Shown: positions 30,100-44,465 of the stretch, piece after piece
Layout of the letters: the number at the start of each line of letters is the position of its first letter
How positions within the stretch are numbered: the stretch's first letter is position 1
NCBI GenBank assembly: GCA_035771165.1
Contig: JAWNZC010000303.1
Coordinates: 62,001-126,000, forward strand
Direction of reading: 5' to 3'
Source: Paragorgia papillata
Taxonomy: Eukaryota > Cnidaria > Anthozoa > Scleralcyonacea > Coralliidae
DNA length: 64,000 bases
The notes under the pieces: generated by a model
Seen by the model: the letters and a program-made list of their open reading frames with translations, nothing else
The model's database searches: none
Told to the model about the DNA's origin: nothing
Program-made: the position numbers and the translations under genes

Positions 30100-32235
30100 A
30101 TGACTATGCCTTGTATATATGCTTTGCGTTGTATATATGCTTTGCGTTGTATTCGGTATGCCTTGTAATATATTAATGTCCTGTATATGCTTTGCCTTGT
30201 ATATGCTTTGCCTTGAGTATATGCTTTGCCTTGAGTATATGCTTTGCCTTGAGTATATGCTGTGCCTTGAGTATATGCTGTGCCTTGTATATGCTGTGCC
30301 TTGAGTATATGCTGTGCCTCGTATATGCTGTGCCTTGTATATATGATTTGCCCTGTATTCGGTATGGCTTGTAATATATTAATGTCCTGTATATGCTTTG
30401 CCTTGAATATATGCTATGCCTTGTATATGCTTTGGCTTGTATATGCTGTGCCTTGTATATGCTGTGCCTTGTATATGCTGTGCCTTGAGTATATGCTGTG
30501 CCTTGAATATATGCTGTGCCTTGAATATATGCTGTGCCTTGAGTATATGCTGTGCCTTGTATATGCTTTTCCTTGTATATATTATGCTTTTCCTTGTATA
30601 TATGCTTTGCCCTGTATTCGGTATGCCTTGTATATGCTTTTCCTTGAATATATGCTATGCGTTGTGTATGCTATGCTTTGTATATGGTTTGGCTTGTATA
30701 TGCTTTGGCTGGTATATATCCTTTGCCCTGTATTCGGTATGCCTTGTAATATATTAATGCCCTGTATTCGGGATGCCTTGTAATATATTAATGCCCTGTA
30801 TTCGGTATGCCTTGTAATATATTAATGCCTTGTATATGCTTTGCCTTGAGTATATGCTATGGCTTGTATATGCTTTTCCTTGTATATATGCTTTGCCCTG
30901 TATTCAGTATGCCTTGTATATGCTTTTCCGTGAATATATGCTATGCCTTGTGTATGCTATGCCTTGTATATGCTTTGGCTGGTATATATCCTTTGCCCTG
31001 TATTCGGTATGCCTTGTAATATATTAATGCCCTGTATTCGGTATGCCTTGTAATATATTAATGCCTTGTATATGCTTTGCCTTGAGTATATGCTATGGCT
31101 TGTATATGCTTTTCCTTGTATATATGCTTTGCCCTGTATTCGGTATGCCTTGTATATGCTTTTCCTTGAATATATGCTATGCCTTGTGTATGCTATGCCT
31201 TGTATATGCTTTGGCTGGTATATATCCTTTGCCCTGTATTCGGTATGCCTTGTAATATATTAATGCCCTGTATTCGGGATGCCTTGTAATATATTAATGC
31301 CCTGTATTCGGGATGCCTTGTAATATATTAATGCCCTGTATTCGGTATGCCTTGTAATATATTAATGCCTTGTATATGCTTTGCCTTGAGTATATGCTTT
31401 GCCTTGAGTATATGCTATGGCTTGTATATGCTTTTCCTTGTATATATGCTTTGCCCTGTATTCAGTATGCCTTGTATATGCTTTTCCTTGAATATATGCT
31501 ATGCCTTGTGTATGCTATGCCTTGTATATGCTTTGGCTGGTATATATCCTTTGCCCTGTATTCGGTATGCCTTGTAATATATTAATGCCCTGTATTCGGT
31601 ATGCCTTGTAATATATTAATGCCTTGTATATGATTTGCCTTGAGTATATGCTATGGCTTGTATATGCTTTTCCTTGTATATATGCTTTGCCCTGTATTCG
31701 GTATGCCTTGTATATGCTTTTCCTTGAATATATGCTATGCCTTGTGTATGCTATGCCTTGTATATGCTTTGGCTGGTATATATCCTTTGCCCTGTATTCG
31801 GTATGCCTTGTAATATATTAATGCCCTGTATTCGGGATGCCTTGTAATATATTAATGCCCTGTATTCGGGATGCCTTGTAATATATTAATGCCTTGTATA
31901 TGCTTTGCCTTGTAATATATTAATGCCTTGTATATGCTTTGCCTTGAGTATATGCTATGGCTTGTATATGCTTTTCCTTGTATATATGCTTTGCCCTGTA
32001 TTCGGTATGCCTGTATTCGGTAGTAATGTCCTGTATATGCTATGTCTTGAATATATGCTATGCCTCTCGTATATGCTATGCCTCTTGTATATATTATGCC
32101 TCTTGTATATATTATGCACCTTGTCTATATTATATGCCTTGTATATGCTATGCCTCTTGTATATATTATGCCTCTTGTATATATTATATGCCTTGTATAT
32201 GCTATGCCTTGTATATGCTGACTTTTATGTGGTAA
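30100..32235 (+). repeat. TTGTATATGCTTTGCC minisatellite with higher-order repeat
   Basis: Short units of about 15-30 bp (GCCTTGTATATGCTTTG; TATTCGGTATGCCTTGTAA) are organised in larger blocks that recur at about 236-304 bp (for example 30807, 31043, 31347, 31601). Its CFALYMLCLEY-like frames on the plus strand are repeat artefacts. Confidence 0.92.
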
Positions 32236-32298
32236 CCTTGTTATACAATGCCTGTATGTGGTATGCGTTGTTTATTGAACTTTTCCATGGTATTCTCT

Positions 32299-32345
32299 AA
32301 TAAATTGGCTTGTGTATATATTAGACTGTTGTATAACTGTCTTGT
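32299..32345 (+). terminator. Candidate poly(A) signal of the left arm
   Basis: AATAAA at 32299-32304 is followed within 10-40 bp by GT-rich sequence (GGCTTGTGTATAT; ACTGTTGTATAACTGTC). It is the last unique-looking sequence before the satellite core. Confidence 0.35.
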
Positions 32346-32410
32346 AATGTTTTCTGCATTGCGTACATGTAGTTGTGTTATTATTTTTAGTAGTGCTGTT
32401 AGTGCTCAAA

Positions 32411-32988
32411 GCATGTCACTTAGAAAATGTCACTTAGAAAATGTCACTTAGAAAATGTCACTTAGAAAATGTCACTTAGAAAATGTCACTTAGAAAATGT
32501 CACTTAGAAAATGTCACTTAGAAAATGTCACTTAGAAAATGTCACTTAGAAAATGTCACTTAGAAAATGTCACTTAGAAAATGTCACTTAGAAAATGTCA
32601 CTTAGAAAATGTCACTTAGAAAATGTCACTTAGAAAATGTCACTTAGAAAATGTCACTTAGAAAATGTCACTTAGAAAATGTCACTTAGAAAATGTCACT
32701 TAGAAAATGTCACTTAGAAAATGTCACTTAGAAAATGTCACTTAGAAAATGTCACTTAGAAAATGTCACTTAGAAAATGTCACTTAGAAAATGTCACTTA
32801 GAAAATGTCACTTAGAAAATGTCACTTAGAAAATGTCACTTAGAAAATGTCACTTAGAAAATGTCACTTAGAAAATGTCACTTAGAAAATGTCACTTAGA
32901 AAATGTCACTTAGAAAATGTCACTTAGAAAATGTCACTTAGAAAATGTCACTTAGAAAATGTCACTTAGAAAATGTCACTTAGAAAAT
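32411..32988 (+). repeat. 14-bp GTCACTTAGAAAAT array
   Basis: About 41 essentially perfect units of GTCACTTAGAAAAT. The lack of variants points to very recent expansion. Confidence 0.97.
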
Positions 32989-33235
32989 GAGTGACATTTT
33001 CCGACTGACGTTTTTCAAAGTGACATTTTCCGACTGACGTTTTTCAAAGTGACATTTTCCGACTGACGTTTTTCTAAGTGACATTTTTCTAAGTGACGTT
33101 TTTCGGAGTGACGTTTTTCTAAGTGACGTTTTTCTGAGTGACATTTTCTGAGTGACATTTTTCTAAGTGACATTTTCTGAGTGACATTTTCTGAGTGACA
33201 TTTTCTAAGTGACATTTTCTGAGTGACATTTTCGA
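32989..33235 (-). repeat. Inverted, diverged arm of the 14-bp array
   Basis: The repeat continues as its reverse complement (AGTGACATTTTCTA) with many variants (CCGACTGACG, CTGAGTGACA). The flip occurs at AAAATGAGTGACATTTT, about 32984-33000. Confidence 0.93.
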
Positions 33236-33289
33236 AGTCTATTTTTTTCATTTTTTTTTTTTCATTTTTTTTTTCATTTTTTTTACTTA

Positions 33290-34430
33290 TATAATTCATT
33301 AATTATTTTTAATTTATTCTAATATATACTAATTATATACTAATTTTATGCTAATTTATTCATAATTTATGCTAATTAGATGCAAAAAATTTTCGTGGAC
33401 CATAACCACGGGTTTTACAAAAAATTAACATAACTCCCCTTAAAAATTCATAAATATTTTTTTAATTTATTCTAATATATACTAATTTATGCTAATTTAT
33501 GCTAATTTATTCATAATTTATGCTAATTAGATGCAAAAATTTTCGTGGACCATAACCGCGGGTTTTACAAAAAATTAACATAACTCCCCTTAAAAATTCA
33601 TAAATATTTTTTAATTTATTCTAATATATACTAATTTATGCTGATTTATGCTAATTTATTCATAATTTATGCTAATTAGATGCAAAAATTTTCGTGGACC
33701 ATAACCGCGGGTTTTACAAAAAATTAACATAACTCCCCTTAAAAATTCATAAATATTTTTTTAATTTATTCTAATATATACTAATTTATGCTAATTTATG
33801 CTAATTTATTCATAATTTATGCTAATTAGATGCAAAAATTTCCGTGGACCATAACCGCGGGTTTTAGAAAAATTAACATAACTCCACTTAAAAATTCATA
33901 AATATTTTTTTAATTTATTCTAATATATACTAATTTATGCTAATTTATGCTAATTTATTCATAATTTATGCTAATTAGATGCAAAAAATTTCGTGGACCA
34001 TAACCGCGGGTTTTACAAAAAATTAACATAACTCCCCTTAAAAATTCATAAATATTTTTTAATTTATTCTAATATATACTAATTTATGCTAATTTATACT
34101 AATTTATTCATAATTTATGCTAATTAGATGCAAAAATCTCCGTGGACCATAACCGCGGGTTTTAGAAAAATTAACATAACTCCACTTAAAAATTCATAAA
34201 TATTTTTTTAATTTATTCTAATATATACTAATTTATGCTAATTTATGCTAATTTATTCATAATTTATGCTAATTAGATGCAAAAAATTTCGTGGACCATA
34301 ACCGCGGGTTTTACAAAAAATTAACATAACTCCCCTTAAAAATTCATAAATATTTTTTAATTTATTCTAATATATACTAATTATATACTAATTTATGCTA
34401 ATTTATTCATAATTTATGCTAATTATATAC
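33290..34430 (+). repeat. 150-bp tandem repeat
   Basis: About seven units marked by TTTCGTGGACCATAACCGCG, near 33394, 33542, 33691, 33841, 33989, 34139 and 34289. Each is AT-rich with a run of CTAATTTATG words, and contains one GC-rich CCGCGG (SacII-like) site. Two units share a CCGTGG variant and an A in TTTTAGAAAA. Confidence 0.95.
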
Positions 34431-34790
34431 AAAAAAACTTCAAAATAAATATACAAAAAAACTTCAAAATAAATACATAAAAAAATTTCAAAATAAATAC
34501 ACAAAAAAATTTCAAAATAAATATATAAAAAAATTTCAAAATAAATATAAAAAAATTTCAAAATAAATACACAAAAAAATTTCAAAATAAATATATAAAA
34601 AAATTTCCAAATAAATATATAAAAAAATTTCAAAATAAATATACAAAAAAACTTCAAAATAAATACACAAAAAAATTTCAAAATAAATATATAAAAAAAT
34701 TTCAAAATAAATACACAAAAAAATTTCAAAATAAATATATAAAAAATTTCCAAATAAATATATAAAAAAAATTTCAAAATAAAAAAATTC
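34425..34790 (+). repeat. 24-25-bp AAATTTCAAAATAAATA repeat
   Basis: About fifteen units that differ in ATACA or ATATA. The minus-strand FCIYFEIFL frame comes from the period. Confidence 0.93.
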
Positions 34791-34984
34791 AAAAAGAAAA
34801 AATGAAACAAAAAAAATAAATAAAATCTAAAACAAACAAAAACCTTCCAACCCCCCACAACCCCTCCCACCCAAGAAAAACACAACCAAATCAATCAAAA
34901 AAAACATTTATTACCTTCAATAATTAATACAAAACCGTAATTACAATTACTCACAATAACAATTAATATACACAACCAACAAAA
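34790..34984. other. A/C-rich junction
   Basis: Homopurine and C-rich sequence (CCAACCCCCCACAACCCC) leads into decayed edge units of the 45-bp satellite (AACAATTAATATACACAACC). Confidence 0.6.
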
Positions 34985-37900
34985 TTAATACACACAACGA
35001 ACCGACTGCGTTACACAAGACAAAATTAATACAGACAACGAACCGACTGGGTTGCACAACACAATGGTAATTAATACAGACAACGAAGCGACTGGGTTGC
35101 ACAACACAATGGTAATTAATACAGACAACGAAGCGACTGGGTTGCACAACACAATCGTAATTAATACAGACAACGAAGCGACTGGGTTACACAAGACAAT
35201 GGTAATTAATACACACAACGAAGCGACTGGGTTACACAAGACAATGGTAATTAATACACACAACGAAGCGACTGGGTTACACAAGACAATGGTAATTAAT
35301 ACACACAACGAAGCGACTGGGTTACACAAGACAATGGTAATTAATACAGACAACGAAGCGACTGGGTTACACAAGACAATGGTAATTAATACACACAACG
35401 AAGCGACTGGGTTACACAAGACAATGGTAATTAATACACACAACGAAGCGACTGGGTTACACAAGACAATGGTAATTAATACAGACAACGAAGCGACTGG
35501 GTTACACAAGACAATGGTAATTAATACACACAACGAAGCGACTGGGTTACACAAGACAATGGTAATTAATACAGACAACGAAGCGACTGGGTTACACAAG
35601 ACAATGGTAATTAATACAGACAACGAAGCGACTGGGTTACACAAGACAATGGTAATTAATACAGACAACGAAGCGACTGGGTTACACAAGACAATGGTAA
35701 TTAATACAGACAACGAAGCGACTGGGTTACACAAGACAATGGTAATTAATACAGACAACGAAGCGACTGGGTTACACAAGACAATGGTAATTAATACAGA
35801 CAACGAAGCGACTGGGTTACACAAGACAATGGTAATTAATACAGACAACGAAGCGACTGGGTTACACAAGACAATGGTAATTAATACAGACAACGAAGCG
35901 ACTGGGTTACACAAGACAATGGTAATTAATACAGACAACGAAGCGACTGGGTTACACAAGACAATGGTAATTAATACAGACAACGAAGCGACTGGGTTAC
36001 ACAAGACAATGGTAATTAATACAGACAACGAAGCGACTGGGTTACACAAGACAATGGTAATTAATACAGACAACGAAGCGACTGGGTTACACAAGACAAT
36101 GGTAATTAATACAGACAACGAAGCGACTGGGTTACACAAGACAATGGTAATTAATACAGACAACGAAGCGACTGGGTTACACAAGACAATGGTAATTAAT
36201 ACAGACAACGAAGCGACTGGGTTACACAAGACAATGGTAATTAATACAGACAACGAAGCGACTGGGTTACACAAGACAATGGTAATTAATACAGACAACG
36301 AAGCGACTGGGTTACACAAGACAATGGTAATTAATACAGACAACGAAGCGACTGGGTTACACAAGACAATGGTAATTAATACAGACAACGAAGCGACTGG
36401 GTTACACAAGACAATGGTAATTAATACAGACAACAAAGCGACTGGGTTACACAAGACAATGGTAATTAATACAGACAACGAAGCGACTGGGTTACACAAG
36501 ACAATGGTAATTAATACAGACAACGAAGCGACTGGGTTACACAAGACAATGGTAATTAATACAGACAACGAAGCGACTGGGTTACACAAGACAATGGTAA
36601 TTAATACAGACAACGAAGCGACTGGGTTACACAAGACAATGGTAATTAATACAGACAACGAAGCGACTGGGTTACACAAGACAATGGTAATTAATACAGA
36701 CAACGAAGCGACTGGGTTACACAAGACAATGGTAATTAATACAGACAACGAAGCGACTGGGTTACACAAGACAATGGTAATTAATACAGACAACGAAGCG
36801 ACTGGGTTACACAAGACAATGGTAATTAATACAGACAACGAAGCGACTGGGTTACACAAGACAATGGTAATTAATACAGACAACGAAGCGACTGGGTTAC
36901 ACAAGACAATGGTAATTAATACACACAACGAAGCGACTGGGTTACACAAGACAATGGTAATTAATACACACAACGAAGCGACTGGGTTACACAAGACAAT
37001 GGTAATTAATACACACAACGAAGCGACTGGGTTACACAAGACAATGGTAATTAATACACACAACGAAGCGACTGGGTTACACAAGACAATGGTAATTAAT
37101 ACACACAACGAAGCGACTGGGTTGCACAAGACAATGGTAATTAATACACACAACGAAGCGACTGGGTTGCACAAGACAATGGTAATTAATACACACAACG
37201 AAGCGACTGGGTTGCACAAGACAATGGTAATTAATACACACAACGAAGCGACTGGGTTGCACAAGACAATGGTAATTAATACACACAACGAAGCGACTGG
37301 GTTGCACAAGACAATGGTAATTAATACACACAACGAAGCGACTCGGTTGCACAAGACAATGGTAATTAATACACACAACGAAGCGACTGGGTTGCACAAC
37401 ACAATGGTAATTAATACACACAACGAAGCGACTGGGTTACACAAGACAATGCTAATTAATACAGACAACGAAGCGACTGGGTTACACAAGACAATGCTAA
37501 TTAATACAGACAACGAAGCGACTGGGTTACACAAGACAATGCTAATTAATACAGACAACGAAGCGACTGGGTTACACAAGACAATGCTAATTAATACAGA
37601 CAACGAAGCGACTGGGTTACACAAGACAATGCTAATTAATACAGACAACGAAGCGACTGGGTTACACAAGACAATGCTAATTAATACAGACAACGAAGCG
37701 ACTGGGTTACACAAGACAATGGTAATTAATACAGACAACGAAGCGACTGGGTTACACAAGACAATGGTAATTAATACAGACAACGAAGCGACTGGGTTAC
37801 ACAAGACAATGGTAATTAATACAGACAACGAAGCGACTGGGTTACACAAGACAATGGTAATTAATACAGACAACGAAGCGACTGGGTTACACAAGACAAT

Positions 37901-40705
37901 GGTAATTAATACAGACAACGAAGCGACTGGGTTACACAAGACAATGGTAATTAATACAGACAACGAAGCGACTGGGTTACACAAGACAATGGTAATTAAT
38001 ACAGACAACGAAGCGACTGGGTTACACAAGACAATGGTAATTAATACAGACAACGAAGCGACTGGGTTACACAAGACAATGGTAATTAATACAGACAACG
38101 AAGCGACTGGGTTACACAAGACAATGGTAATTAATACAGACAACGAAGCGACTGGGTTACACAAGACAATGGTAAATACAGACAACGAAGCGACTGGGTT
38201 ACACAAGACAATGGTAATTAATACAGACAACGAACCGACTGGGTTACACAAGACAATGGTAATTAATACAGACAACGAAGCGACTGGGTTACACAAGACA
38301 ATGGTAATTAATACAGACAACGAAGCGACTGGGTTACACAAGACAATGGTAATTAATACAGACAACGAAGCGACTGGGTTACACAAGACAATGGTAATTA
38401 ATACAGACAACGAAGCGACTGGGTTACACAAGACAATGGTAATTAATACAGACAACGAAGCGACTGGGTTACACAAGACAATGGTAATTAATACAGACAA
38501 CGAAGCGACTGGGTTACACAAGACAATGGTAATTAATACAGACAACGAAGCGACTGGGTTACACAAGACAATGGTAATTAATACAGACAACGAAGCGACT
38601 GGGTTACACAAGACAATGGTAATTAATACAGACAACGAAGCGACTGGGTTACACAAGACAATGGTAATTAATACAGACAACGAAGCGACTGGGTTACACA
38701 AGACAATGGTAATTAATACAGACAACGAAGCGACTGGGTTACACAAGACAATGGTAATTAATACAGACAACGAAGCGACTGGGTTACACAAGACAATGGT
38801 AATTAATACAGACAACGAAGCGACTGGGTTACACAAGACAATGGTAATTAATACAGACAACGAAGCGACTGGGTTACACAAGACAATGGTAATTAATACA
38901 GACAACGAAGCGACTGGGTTACACAAGACAATGGTAATTAATACAGACAACGAAGCGACTGGCTTACACAAGACAATGGTAATTAATACAGACAACGAAG
39001 CGACTGGGTTACACAAGACAATGGTAATTAATACAGACAACGAAGCGACTGGGTTACACAAGACAATGGTAATTAATACAGACAACGAAGCGACTGGGTT
39101 ACACAAGACAATGGTAATTAATACAGACAACGAAGCGACTGGGTTACACAAGACAATGGTAATTAATACAGACAACGAAGCGACTGGGTTACACAAGACA
39201 ATGGTAATTAATACAGACAACGAAGCGACTGGGTTACACAAGACAATGGTAATTAATACAGACAACGAAGCGACTGGGTTACACAAGACAATGGTAATTA
39301 ATACAGACAACGAAGCGACTGGGTTACACAAGACAATGGTAATTAATACAGACAACGAAGCGACTGGGTTACACAAGACAATGGTAATTAATACAGACAA
39401 CGAAGCGACTGGGTTACACAAGACAATGGTAATTAATACAGACAACGAAGCGACTGGGTTACACAAGACAATGGTAATTAATACAGACAACGAAGCGACT
39501 GGGTTACACAAGACAATGGTAATTAATACAGACAACGAAGCGACTGGGTTACACAAGACAATGGTAATTAATACAGACAACGAAGCGACTGGGTTACACA
39601 ACACAATGGTAATTAATACAGACAACGAAGCGACTGGGTTACACAAGACAATGGTAATTAATACAGACAACGAAGCGACTCGGTTACACAACACAATGGT
39701 AATTAATACAGACAACGAAGCGACTCGGTTACACAAGACAATGGTAATTAATACAGACAACGAAGCGACTCGGTTACACAACACAATGGTAATTAATACA
39801 GACAACGAAGCGACTGGGTTACACAAGACAATGGTAATTAATACAGACAACGAAGCGACTCGGTTACACAAGACAATGGTAATTAATACAGACAACGAAG
39901 CGACCGGGTTACACAAGACAATGGTAATTAATACAGACAACGAAGCGACCGGGTTACACAAGACAATGGTAATTAATACAGACAACGAAGCGACCGGGTT
40001 ACACAAGACAATGGTAATTAATACAGACAACGAAGCGACCGGGTTACACAAGACAATGGTAATTAATACAGACAACGAAGCGACCGGGTTACACAAGACA
40101 ATGGTAATTAATACAGACAACGAAGCGACCGGGTTACACAAGACAATGGTAATTAATACAGACAACGAAGCGACCGGGTTACACAAGACAATGGTAATTA
40201 ATACAGACAACGAAGCGACCGGGTTACACAAGACAATGGTAATTAATACAGACAACGAAGCGACCGGGTTACACAAGACAATGGTAATTAATACAGACAA
40301 CGAACCGACCGGGTTACACAAGACAATGGTAATTAATACAGACAACGAAGCGACCGGGTTACACAAGACAATGGTAATTAATACAGACAACGAAGCGACC
40401 GGGTTACACAAGACAATGGTAATTAATACAGACAACGAAGCGACCGGGTTACACAAGACAATGGTAATTAATACAGACAACGAAGCGACCGGGTTACACA
40501 AGACAATGGTAATTAATACAGACAACGAAGCGACCGGGTTACACAAGACAATGGTAATTAATACAGACAACGAAGCGACCGGGTTACACAAGACAATGGT
40601 AATTAATACAGACAACGAAGCGACTGGGTTACACAAGACAATGGTAATTAATACAGACAACGAAGCGACCGGGTTACACAAGACAATGGTAATTAATACA
40701 GACAA
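34985..40705 (+). repeat. 45-bp satellite, main uninterrupted array
   Basis: About 126 units of ACAATGGTAATTAATACAG followed by ACAACGAAGCGACTGGG and TTACACAAG. The first units at 34985-35200 are variants. Runs of neighbours share private changes: CACACAAC at 36910-37440, GGGTTGC at 37110-37400, GCTAAT at 37450-37680, GACCGGG at 39900-40600. One unit at 38172 has a 3-bp loss. The period is divisible by three and the unit lacks stops in one frame on each strand, so both strands carry false frames of about 1,900 codons. Confidence 0.98.
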
Positions 40706-41240
40706 GACAAGGGGCGGGGTTAAACAAGACAATGGCAATTAATACAGACAAGACAATGGTAATTAATACAGACAAGACAATGGTAATTAATACAGACAAG
40801 ACAATGGTAATTAATACAGACAAGACAATGGTAATTAATACAGACAAGACAATGGTAATTAATACAGACAAGACAATGGTAACTAATACAGACAAGACAA
40901 GGGGCCGAGTTGCACAAGACAATGGTAATTAATACAGACAAGACAAGGGGCCGGGTTAAACAAGACAATGGTAATTAATACAGACAAGACAAGGGCCCGG
41001 GTTAAACAAGACAATGCTAATCAATACAAACAAGACAATGGTAATTAATACAGACAAGACAAGGGGCCGGGTTAAACAAGACAATGGTAATTAATACAGA
41101 CAAGACAAGGGGCCGGGTTAAACAAGACAATGCTAATCAATACAAACAAGACAATGGTAATTAATACAGACAAGACAAGGGGCCGGGTTAAACAAGACAA
41201 TGCTAATCAATACAAACAAGACAATGGTAATTAATACAGA
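40706..41240 (+). repeat. Satellite spacer of 24-bp and 46-bp units, block 1
   Basis: Units ACAATGGTAATTAATACAG plus ACAAG (24 bp) occur tandemly, then 46-bp units containing GGGGCCGGGTTAAACAAG, then variants with GCTAATCAATACAAAC. The block opens with GGGGCGGGGTTAAACAAG, which marks every spacer block. Confidence 0.93.
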
Positions 41241-42215
41241 CAACGAAGCAACTGGGTTACACAAGACAATGGTAATTAATACAGACAACGAAGCGACTGG
41301 GTTACACAAGACAATGGTAATTAATACAGACAACGAAGCGACTGGGTTACACAAGACAATGGTAATTAATACAGACAACGAAGCGACTGGGTTACACAAG
41401 ACAATGGTAATTAATACAGACAACGAAGCGACTGGGTTACACAAGACAATGGTAATTAATACAGACAACGAAGCGACTGGGTTACACAAGACAATGGTAA
41501 TTAATACAGACAACGAAGCGACTGGGTTACACAAGACAATGGTAATTAATACAGACAACGAAGCGACTGGGTTACACAAGACAATGGTAATTAATACAGA
41601 CAACGAAGCGACTGGGTTACACAAGACAATGGTAATTAATACAGACAACGAAGCGACCGGTTACACAAGACAATGGTAATTAATACAGACAACGAAGCGA
41701 CCGGGTTACACAAGACAATGGTAATTAATACAGACAACGAAGCGACCGGGTTACACAAGACAATGGTAATTAATACAGACAACGAAGCGACCGGGTTACA
41801 CAAGACAATGGTAATTAATACAGACAACGAAGCGACCGGGTTACACAAGACAATGGTAATTAATACAGACAACGAAGCGACCGGGTTACACAAGACAATG
41901 GTAATTAATACAGACAACGAAGCGACCGGGTTACACAAGACAATGGTAATTAATACAGACAACGAAGCGACCGGGTTACACAAGACAATGGTAATTAATA
42001 CAGACAACAAAGCGACCGGGTTACACAAGACAATGGTAATTAATACAGACAACGAAGCGACCGGGTTACACAAGACAATGGTAATTAATACAGACAACGA
42101 AGCGACCGGGTTACACAAGACAATGGTAATTAATACAGACAACGAAGCGACTGGGTTACACAAGACAATGGTAATTAATACAGACAACGAAGCGACCGGG
42201 TTACACAAGACAATG
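41241..42215 (+). repeat. 45-bp satellite sub-array 2
   Basis: About 21 units. GACTGGG in the first half gives way to GACCGGG, with a 1-bp deletion at the switch (41656), and an ACAACAAAG unit at about 42003. Confidence 0.95.
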
Positions 42216-42690
42216 GTAATTAATACAGACAAGACAAGGGGCGGGGTTAAACAAGACAATGGCAATTAATACAGACAAGACAATGGTAATTAATACAGAC
42301 AAGACAATGGTAATTAATACAGACAAGACAATGGTAATTAATACAGACAAGACAATGGTAATTAATACAGACAAGACAATGGTAACTAATACAGACAAGA
42401 CAAGGGGCCGAGTTGCACAAGACAATGGTAATTAATACAGACAAGACAAGGGGCCGGGTTAAACAAGACAATGCCAATTAATACAGACAAGACAATGGTA
42501 ATTAATACAGACAAGACAATGGTAATTAATACAGACAAGACAAGGGGCCGAGTTAAACAAGACAATGGTAATTAATACAGACAAGACAATGGTAATTAAT
42601 ACAGACAAGACAATGGTAATTAATACAGACAAGACAATGGTAATTAATACAGACAAGACAAGGGGCCGGGTTAAACAAGACAATGGTAAT
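42216..42690 (+). repeat. Satellite spacer block 2
   Basis: The same 24-bp and 46-bp units as block 1, with GCCAATTAAT and GGGCCGAGTT variants. Confidence 0.93.
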
Positions 42691-43005
42691 TAATACAGAC
42701 AACGAAGCGACCGGGTTACACAAGACAATGGTAATTAATACAGACAACGAAGCGACCGGGTTACACAAGACAATGGTAATTAATACAGACAACGAAGCGA
42801 CCGGGTTACACAAGACAATGGTAATTAATACAGACAACGAAGCGACCGGGTTACACAAGACAATGGTAATTAATACAGACAACGAAGCGACCGGGTTACA
42901 CAAGACAATGGTAATTAATACAGACAACGAAGCGACTGGGTTACACAAGACAATGGTAATTAATACAGACAACGAAGCGACCGGGTTACACAAGACAATG
43001 GTAAT
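42691..43005 (+). repeat. 45-bp satellite sub-array 3
   Basis: Seven units, mostly the GACCGGG form. Confidence 0.95.
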
Positions 43006-43515
43006 TAATACAGACAAGACAAGGGGCGGGGTTAAACAAGACAATGGCAATTAATACAGACAAGACAATGGTAATTAATACAGACAAGACAATGGTAATT
43101 AATACAGACAAGACAATGGTAATTAATACAGACAAGACAATGGTAATTAATACAGACAAGACAATGGTAACTAATACAGACAAGACAAGGGGCCGAGTTG
43201 CACAAGACAATGGTAATTAATACAGACAAGACAAGGGGCCGGGTTAAACAAGACAATGGTAATTAATACAGACAAGACAAGGGCCCGGGTTAAACAAGAC
43301 AATGCTAATCAATACAAACAAGACAATGGTAATTAATACAGACAAGACAAGGGGCCGGGTTAAACAAGACAATGGTAATTAATACAGACAAGACAAGGGG
43401 CCGGGTTAAACAAGACAATGCTAATCAATACAAACAAGACAATGGTAATTAATACAGACAAGACAAGGGGCCGGGTTAAACAAGACAATGCTAATCAATA
43501 CAAACAACACAATGG
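43006..43515 (+). repeat. Satellite spacer block 3
   Basis: Nearly identical to block 1 in unit order. Confidence 0.93.
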
Positions 43516-44465
43516 TAATTAATACAGACAACGAAGCGACTGGGTTACACAAGACAATGGTAATTAATACAGACAACGAAGCGACTGGGTTACACAAGAC
43601 AATGGTAATTAATACAGACAACGAAGCGACTGGGTTACACAAGACAATGGTAATTAATACAGACAACGAAGCGACTGGGTTACACAAGACAATGGTAATT
43701 AATACAGACAACGAAGCGACTGGGTTACACAAGACAATGGTAATTAATACAGACAACGAAGCGACTGGGTTACACAAGACAATGGTAATTAATACAGACA
43801 ACGAAGCGACTGGGTTACACAAGACAATGGTAATTAATACAGACAACGAAGCGACTGGGTTACACAAGACAATGGTAATTAATACAGACAACGAAGCGAC
43901 GGGTTACACAAGACAATGGTAATTAATACAGACAACGAAGCGACCGGGTTACACAAGACAATGGTAATTAATACAGACAACGAAGCGACCGGGTTACACA
44001 AGACAATGGTAATTAATACAGACAACGAAGCGACCGGGTTACACAAGACAATGGTAATTAATACAGACAACGAAGCGACCGGGTTACACAAGACAATGGT
44101 AATTAATACAGACAACGAAGCGACCGGGTTACACAAGACAATGGTAATTAATACAGACAACGAAGCGACCGGGTTACACAAGACAATGGTAATTAATACA
44201 GACAACGAAGCGACCGGGTTACACAAGACAATGGTAATTAATACAGACAACAAAGCGACCGGGTTACACAAGACAATGGTAATTAATACAGACAACGAAG
44301 CGACCGGGTTACACAAGACAATGGTAATTAATACAGACAACGAAGCGACCGGGTTACACAAGACAATGGTAATTAATACAGACAACGAAGCGACTGGGTT
44401 ACACAAGACAATGGTAATTAATACAGACAACGAAGCGACTGGGTTACACAAGACAATGGTAATTA
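43516..44465 (+). repeat. 45-bp satellite sub-array 4
   Basis: It copies sub-array 2, including the GACTGGG to GACCGGG switch, a 1-bp deletion at the switch (about 43899) and the ACAACAAAG unit (about 44250). The deletion is at the same register but not the same base context. Confidence 0.95.

Noticed and set aside
32411..32988. 14-bp array considered as a CRISPR array
   Set aside because: There are no spacers between units; it is a simple tandem repeat in eukaryotic DNA.
34985..40742. Two giant open frames (about 1,900 codons each) on opposite strands
   Set aside because: Both are direct products of a stop-free 45-bp unit with a period divisible by three. No start context, signal, splice site or composition typical of a protein is present.
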